Positions 37,636 through 39,845 of a DNA stretch of 39,845 bases are shown here, one piece after another. The stretch comes from Acidimicrobiia bacterium (GTDB lineage Bacteria; Actinomycetota; Acidimicrobiia; Spongiisociales; Spongiisociaceae). Numbering within the stretch: position 1 is the first letter of the stretch; the number at the start of each line of letters is the position of its first letter. The stretch lies in NCBI GenBank assembly GCA_011523395.1, contig WTGW01000141.1, positions 1 through 39,845 on the forward strand, read 5' to 3'. Below the pieces are notes generated by a model. The model ran no database searches and was not told where the DNA came from. It worked only from the letters and a program-made list of their open reading frames with translations. The translations under genes and the position numbers were made by a program.

Positions 37636-37846
37636 GGTCCTCCATTCGTGACGTGTTCGCAGTGTAGGAAGGCCGGAGGACGCTTCTCGCGCGCCCTCGC
37701 GGTTGGTGTTTTGATACCTGCGCCCGGCTTCTTAACCCCGATCATTCATGGATCGTGGTTAGCACCGATGGATAGAGTCCCGGCACAAGGTGGGGCTGAG
37801 CTGGCTTGGTGTACGGCGGTGTGCGGGGAACATGAATAATCAGGGT

Positions 37847-37852
37847 TAACGT
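37847..37852 (+). promoter_or_regulatory. Putative -10 box of a leaderless pyruvate kinase gene
   Basis: TAACGT fits TAnnnT and ends six bases before the GTG start at 37859. No Shine-Dalgarno sequence at good spacing precedes the GTG. No -35 hexamer is obvious. Confidence 0.4.
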
Positions 37853-37858
37853 GGGGCC

Positions 37859-39319
37859 GTGCGGCGCAGGACGAAGATCGTGGCCACGATGGGCCCGGCG
37901 GTGGCCGACCTGGAGGCGGTCCGGGGCCTGGTGAACGTCGGGATGGACGTCGCCCGGCTCAACTTCAGCCACGGCGACCACGAGTCACACGTCCAGATGA
38001 TCAAGTGGATACGCCAGGCCGCCGCCGAGGTGGGCCGTTCCATCGCCATCCTCCAGGACATCCAGGGGCCGAAGACGCGGGTGGGCCACTTCCGGGGCGG
38101 CTCGGTCGATCTGCCGCAGGGGGCGACCGTCCGCCTTGCCGTGACCGGGGACGAGGGCGGTCCCGACCTGATCCCGGTCGACTATCCACGGTTGCTCGAC
38201 GACGTGGGCACGGGGGCACGGGTGGTGATGGCCGACGGACTGATCGAGGGCCGGGTCACCGGCTCGGACGGCGATGGGTTGACGGTCCTCGTCGAACGTG
38301 GCGGGGAGTTGCTCGACCGCAAGGGGATCGCCTTCCCCGACAGCGATCTCGAGCTCGGGCCGGTCACCGAGAAGGATCGCGTGGATCTCGAACTGGGCCG
38401 GCAGATGGGCGTGGACTACGTGGCCGCCTCGTTCGTAAAGCGGGGCGAGGACATATCGCAGGTGCGCGAGCTGGCCGGCGGCTCCACCCCGGTCATCGCC
38501 AAGGTGGAGTTGGCCCTGGCCTACAGCAATCTCGACTCGATCCTGGATCAGGCCGACGGTGTGATGGTGGCTCGCGGTGACCTGGGCGTCGAGTTGCCGC
38601 TGCAGACGATCCCCAATATTCAGGCCGACATATTGCATCGGACCAACCAGGCCGGGCTCATCTCGATAACCGCCACCGAGATGCTGGAGTCGATGGTCAC
38701 CGCGCTGCGCCCCAGCCGGGCGGAGGTGACCGACGTGGCCAACGCGGTCGCCTCGGGCACCGATGCCGTCATGCTCTCGGCGGAGACGGCGGTGGGACGC
38801 CACCCGGCCCGGGTGGTCGAGGCCATGTCGTCCATCTGTGTGGAGGCCGAGCGCTACCGGGACCAGCAGATGACCGGCGCCGATGCCATAGATTTCCTCG
38901 AGAGCACGATGACGTTCGCCTCGGCCACCGCCAAGGCGGCCACCGAAGCGGCCCGCAACCTCGGTTTCAGGACCATCGTGGCCTTCACCGAGTCGGGTGG
39001 CACCGCCCGGTTGCTGTCGAAGTACCGGCCGTCGGCCGACATCATGGTGTTCGCTCCGAGCGGTCGGATCCGGCGGCGCATGGCCCTCTTCTGGGGTGTC
39101 ACGCCGATCCGGTTCGAACCCAGGGCGTCCACCGACCTGATGTTCGCCGCCGCCGAGAAGTACCTCGAGAAGGAGGGGGTGTGCGAGCGTGGCGAGGGGG
39201 TGGTGATGATCGCCGGCACGCCTCCCAACACCCAGGCCAAGACCAACCTGGTCAAGCTGCACGTGATCGGCGAGCGCCTGAGAGCGTCTTGGAGAGCCGG
39301 CCACCGCGGACGTCCATGA
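37859..39319 (+). CDS. pyk: Pyruvate kinase
   Basis: Transfers phosphate from phosphoenolpyruvate to ADP, giving pyruvate and ATP in the last step of glycolysis. The 486-residue length is usual. The N-terminal TKIVATMGPA and RLNFSHGDHESH motifs, LQDIQGPKTRVG, the catalytic PVIAKVE and the metal/substrate segment DGVMVARGDLGVELPL are all present. In the signature following, TQMLESM reads TEMLESM (ITATEMLESM), a Gln-to-Glu change at a position near the active site. The C-terminal domain is complete. GTG 37859 is chosen for the conserved RRTKIVAT start. Surroundings give no operon partner other than the small gene 133 bases downstream. Confidence 0.95.
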   Translation: MRRRTKIVATMGPAVADLEAVRGLVNVGMDVARLNFSHGDHESHVQMIKWIRQAAAEVGRSIAILQDIQGPKTRVGHFRGGSVDLPQGATVRLAVTGDEGGPDLIPVDYPRLLDDVGTGARVVMADGLIEGRVTGSDGDGLTVLVERGGELLDRKGIAFPDSDLELGPVTEKDRVDLELGRQMGVDYVAASFVKRGEDISQVRELAGGSTPVIAKVELALAYSNLDSILDQADGVMVARGDLGVELPLQTIPNIQADILHRTNQAGLISITATEMLESMVTALRPSRAEVTDVANAVASGTDAVMLSAETAVGRHPARVVEAMSSICVEAERYRDQQMTGADAIDFLESTMTFASATAKAATEAARNLGFRTIVAFTESGGTARLLSKYRPSADIMVFAPSGRIRRRMALFWGVTPIRFEPRASTDLMFAAAEKYLEKEGVCERGEGVVMIAGTPPNTQAKTNLVKLHVIGERLRASWRAGHRGRP

Positions 39320-39452
39320 GGCGCCGGGAAGGCGAGCTCCCACGGCCTGGCCCGAGGCGGACTACCGGTACCGGGGTCGGCTACCATGCGACCGCCTCGT
39401 TGCAGGGTTGCTCAGCACCCTCGACGGTTCCGGGGCTCGATGCGAGAGGAGA

Positions 39453-39758
39453 ATGTTGGGCCAGCTGATCGAAGTCGATCACCTACTGCTGGGGGACGTG
39501 GCGGTCTTCGACACCGACCGGAGCCTCTCGGGCCAGGAGGGTGAGACCTACCGGAGCGCCGAGGCGGCCGGACAGGCCGATACCTTTCCCGGCCGGCTGG
39601 CGGCTGCGCTGTTCGAGGTGACCCCGTCACTGACTTCGGTCTACGTGTTCTCCAACACCGTCTCGGTCCGCCGCTTCGGAGGCTGGACCGATGACCTCCT
39701 GACCGAGATGTCCGACACCATCCGCCACTCCCTCGCCTTCTACCGGGACGACTCCTAA
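39453..39758 (+). CDS. Small protein similar to the Nfu/NifU N-terminal domain
   Basis: A 101-residue protein. Residues ~35-95 read DTFPGRLAAALFEVTPSLTS, then VYVFSNTVSVRR and WTDDLLTEMSDTI. This resembles the N-terminal domain of Nfu-type iron-sulphur scaffold proteins (LF.I.GV.SV....FVTV......W..L...I). There is no CxxC motif of the C-terminal NifU domain, and only one domain is present. An Fe-S role is therefore uncertain; the domain also occurs alone. GAGGAG lies immediately before ATG 39453, rather close, so TTG 39456 is a possible start. Confidence 0.55.
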   Translation: MLGQLIEVDHLLLGDVAVFDTDRSLSGQEGETYRSAEAAGQADTFPGRLAAALFEVTPSLTSVYVFSNTVSVRRFGGWTDDLLTEMSDTIRHSLAFYRDDS

Positions 39759-39777
39759 CCGTTTCTCTCGAGACGGT
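39758..39777 (+). terminator. Hairpin at the stop codon of the Nfu-N-like gene
   Basis: ACCGTTTC (39758-39765), loop TCTC and GAGACGGT (39770-39777) form an 8-base-pair stem with one G-U pair, starting at the last base of the stop codon and followed by GTTGT. It is a likely terminator. The remaining bases to the window end show no gene. Confidence 0.45.
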
Positions 39778-39845
39778 GTTGTCGTAGTCAGGGAGACCGG
39801 TCGTCACGAGCTGACCGTTCAGGTTCGGTGGCTCATCATCCACGC

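Noticed and set aside
37985-39343. Long minus-strand open frame antisense to pyruvate kinase
   Set aside because: His/Arg/Gly-rich translation without any motif; the plus-strand pyruvate kinase is unambiguous.

Overview
The window is a piece of a high-GC bacterial chromosome. Frequent GTG/TTG starts, several genes that look leaderless (a TAnnnT box 6-7 bases before the start codon), and a Thr/Ala/Pro-rich linker after the lipobox of a solute-binding lipoprotein suggest an actinobacterium, possibly an Acidimicrobiia-like environmental or host-associated lineage. That placement is inference; there is no rRNA or other phylogenetic marker here. No tRNA, rRNA or CRISPR array was found.

Region 1 (1-8000) is a defence island. 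It opens with a 23-base tandem repeat resembling the end of an IS21-type element and a small membrane protein. A type II restriction-modification pair follows (methyltransferase plus a PaeR7I/XhoI-type endonuclease, predicted target CTCGAG), with visibly more A+T-rich codon use than the rest. On the other strand lies a Gabija-type operon: OLD-family ATPase/Toprim nuclease GajA, UvrD-like helicase GajB, and a third gene encoding a Cys-motif plus DUF4145 protein. Two decayed copies of a DUF1761 membrane-protein gene bracket this operon; an intact copy sits 30 kb away at 37.2-37.6 kb.

Region 2 (8.2-11.9 kb) is a patchwork: a YscW/YbaY-like anchored protein, relics of an RCC1-repeat gene and of a second YscW-like gene, a VapBC toxin-antitoxin pair with a large palindromic operator and a CTG-started toxin, and a zinc-type CDF exporter with a long His/Asp tail.

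Region 3 (11.9-29.5 kb) is mostly catabolic or scavenging: a HAD-type dehalogenase overlapping a DAO-family FAD oxidoreductase, a MATE exporter, a small ferredoxin-like-fold protein, two large sortilin/BNR-repeat proteins flanking an amidase, an MFS exporter overlapping a second DAO oxidoreductase, a Cys/Met-metabolism PLP enzyme, and an alpha/beta hydrolase with an Asp nucleophile.

Region 4 (29.6-35.7 kb) is a complete five-gene peptide/opine/nickel-type ABC importer (two ATPases, lipoprotein, two permeases), with a promoter before the lipoprotein gene and a strong hairpin between it and the permeases. Region 5 (35.8-39.8 kb) has a second CDF exporter, the intact DUF1761 protein, pyruvate kinase and a small Nfu-N-like protein.

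Most promising for novelty are the GajA-GajB-DUF4145 layout, the CTG-started VapC under a palindrome that abuts its leaderless antitoxin, the CDF exporter with an altered metal site, and the paired sortilin-like proteins without signal peptides.
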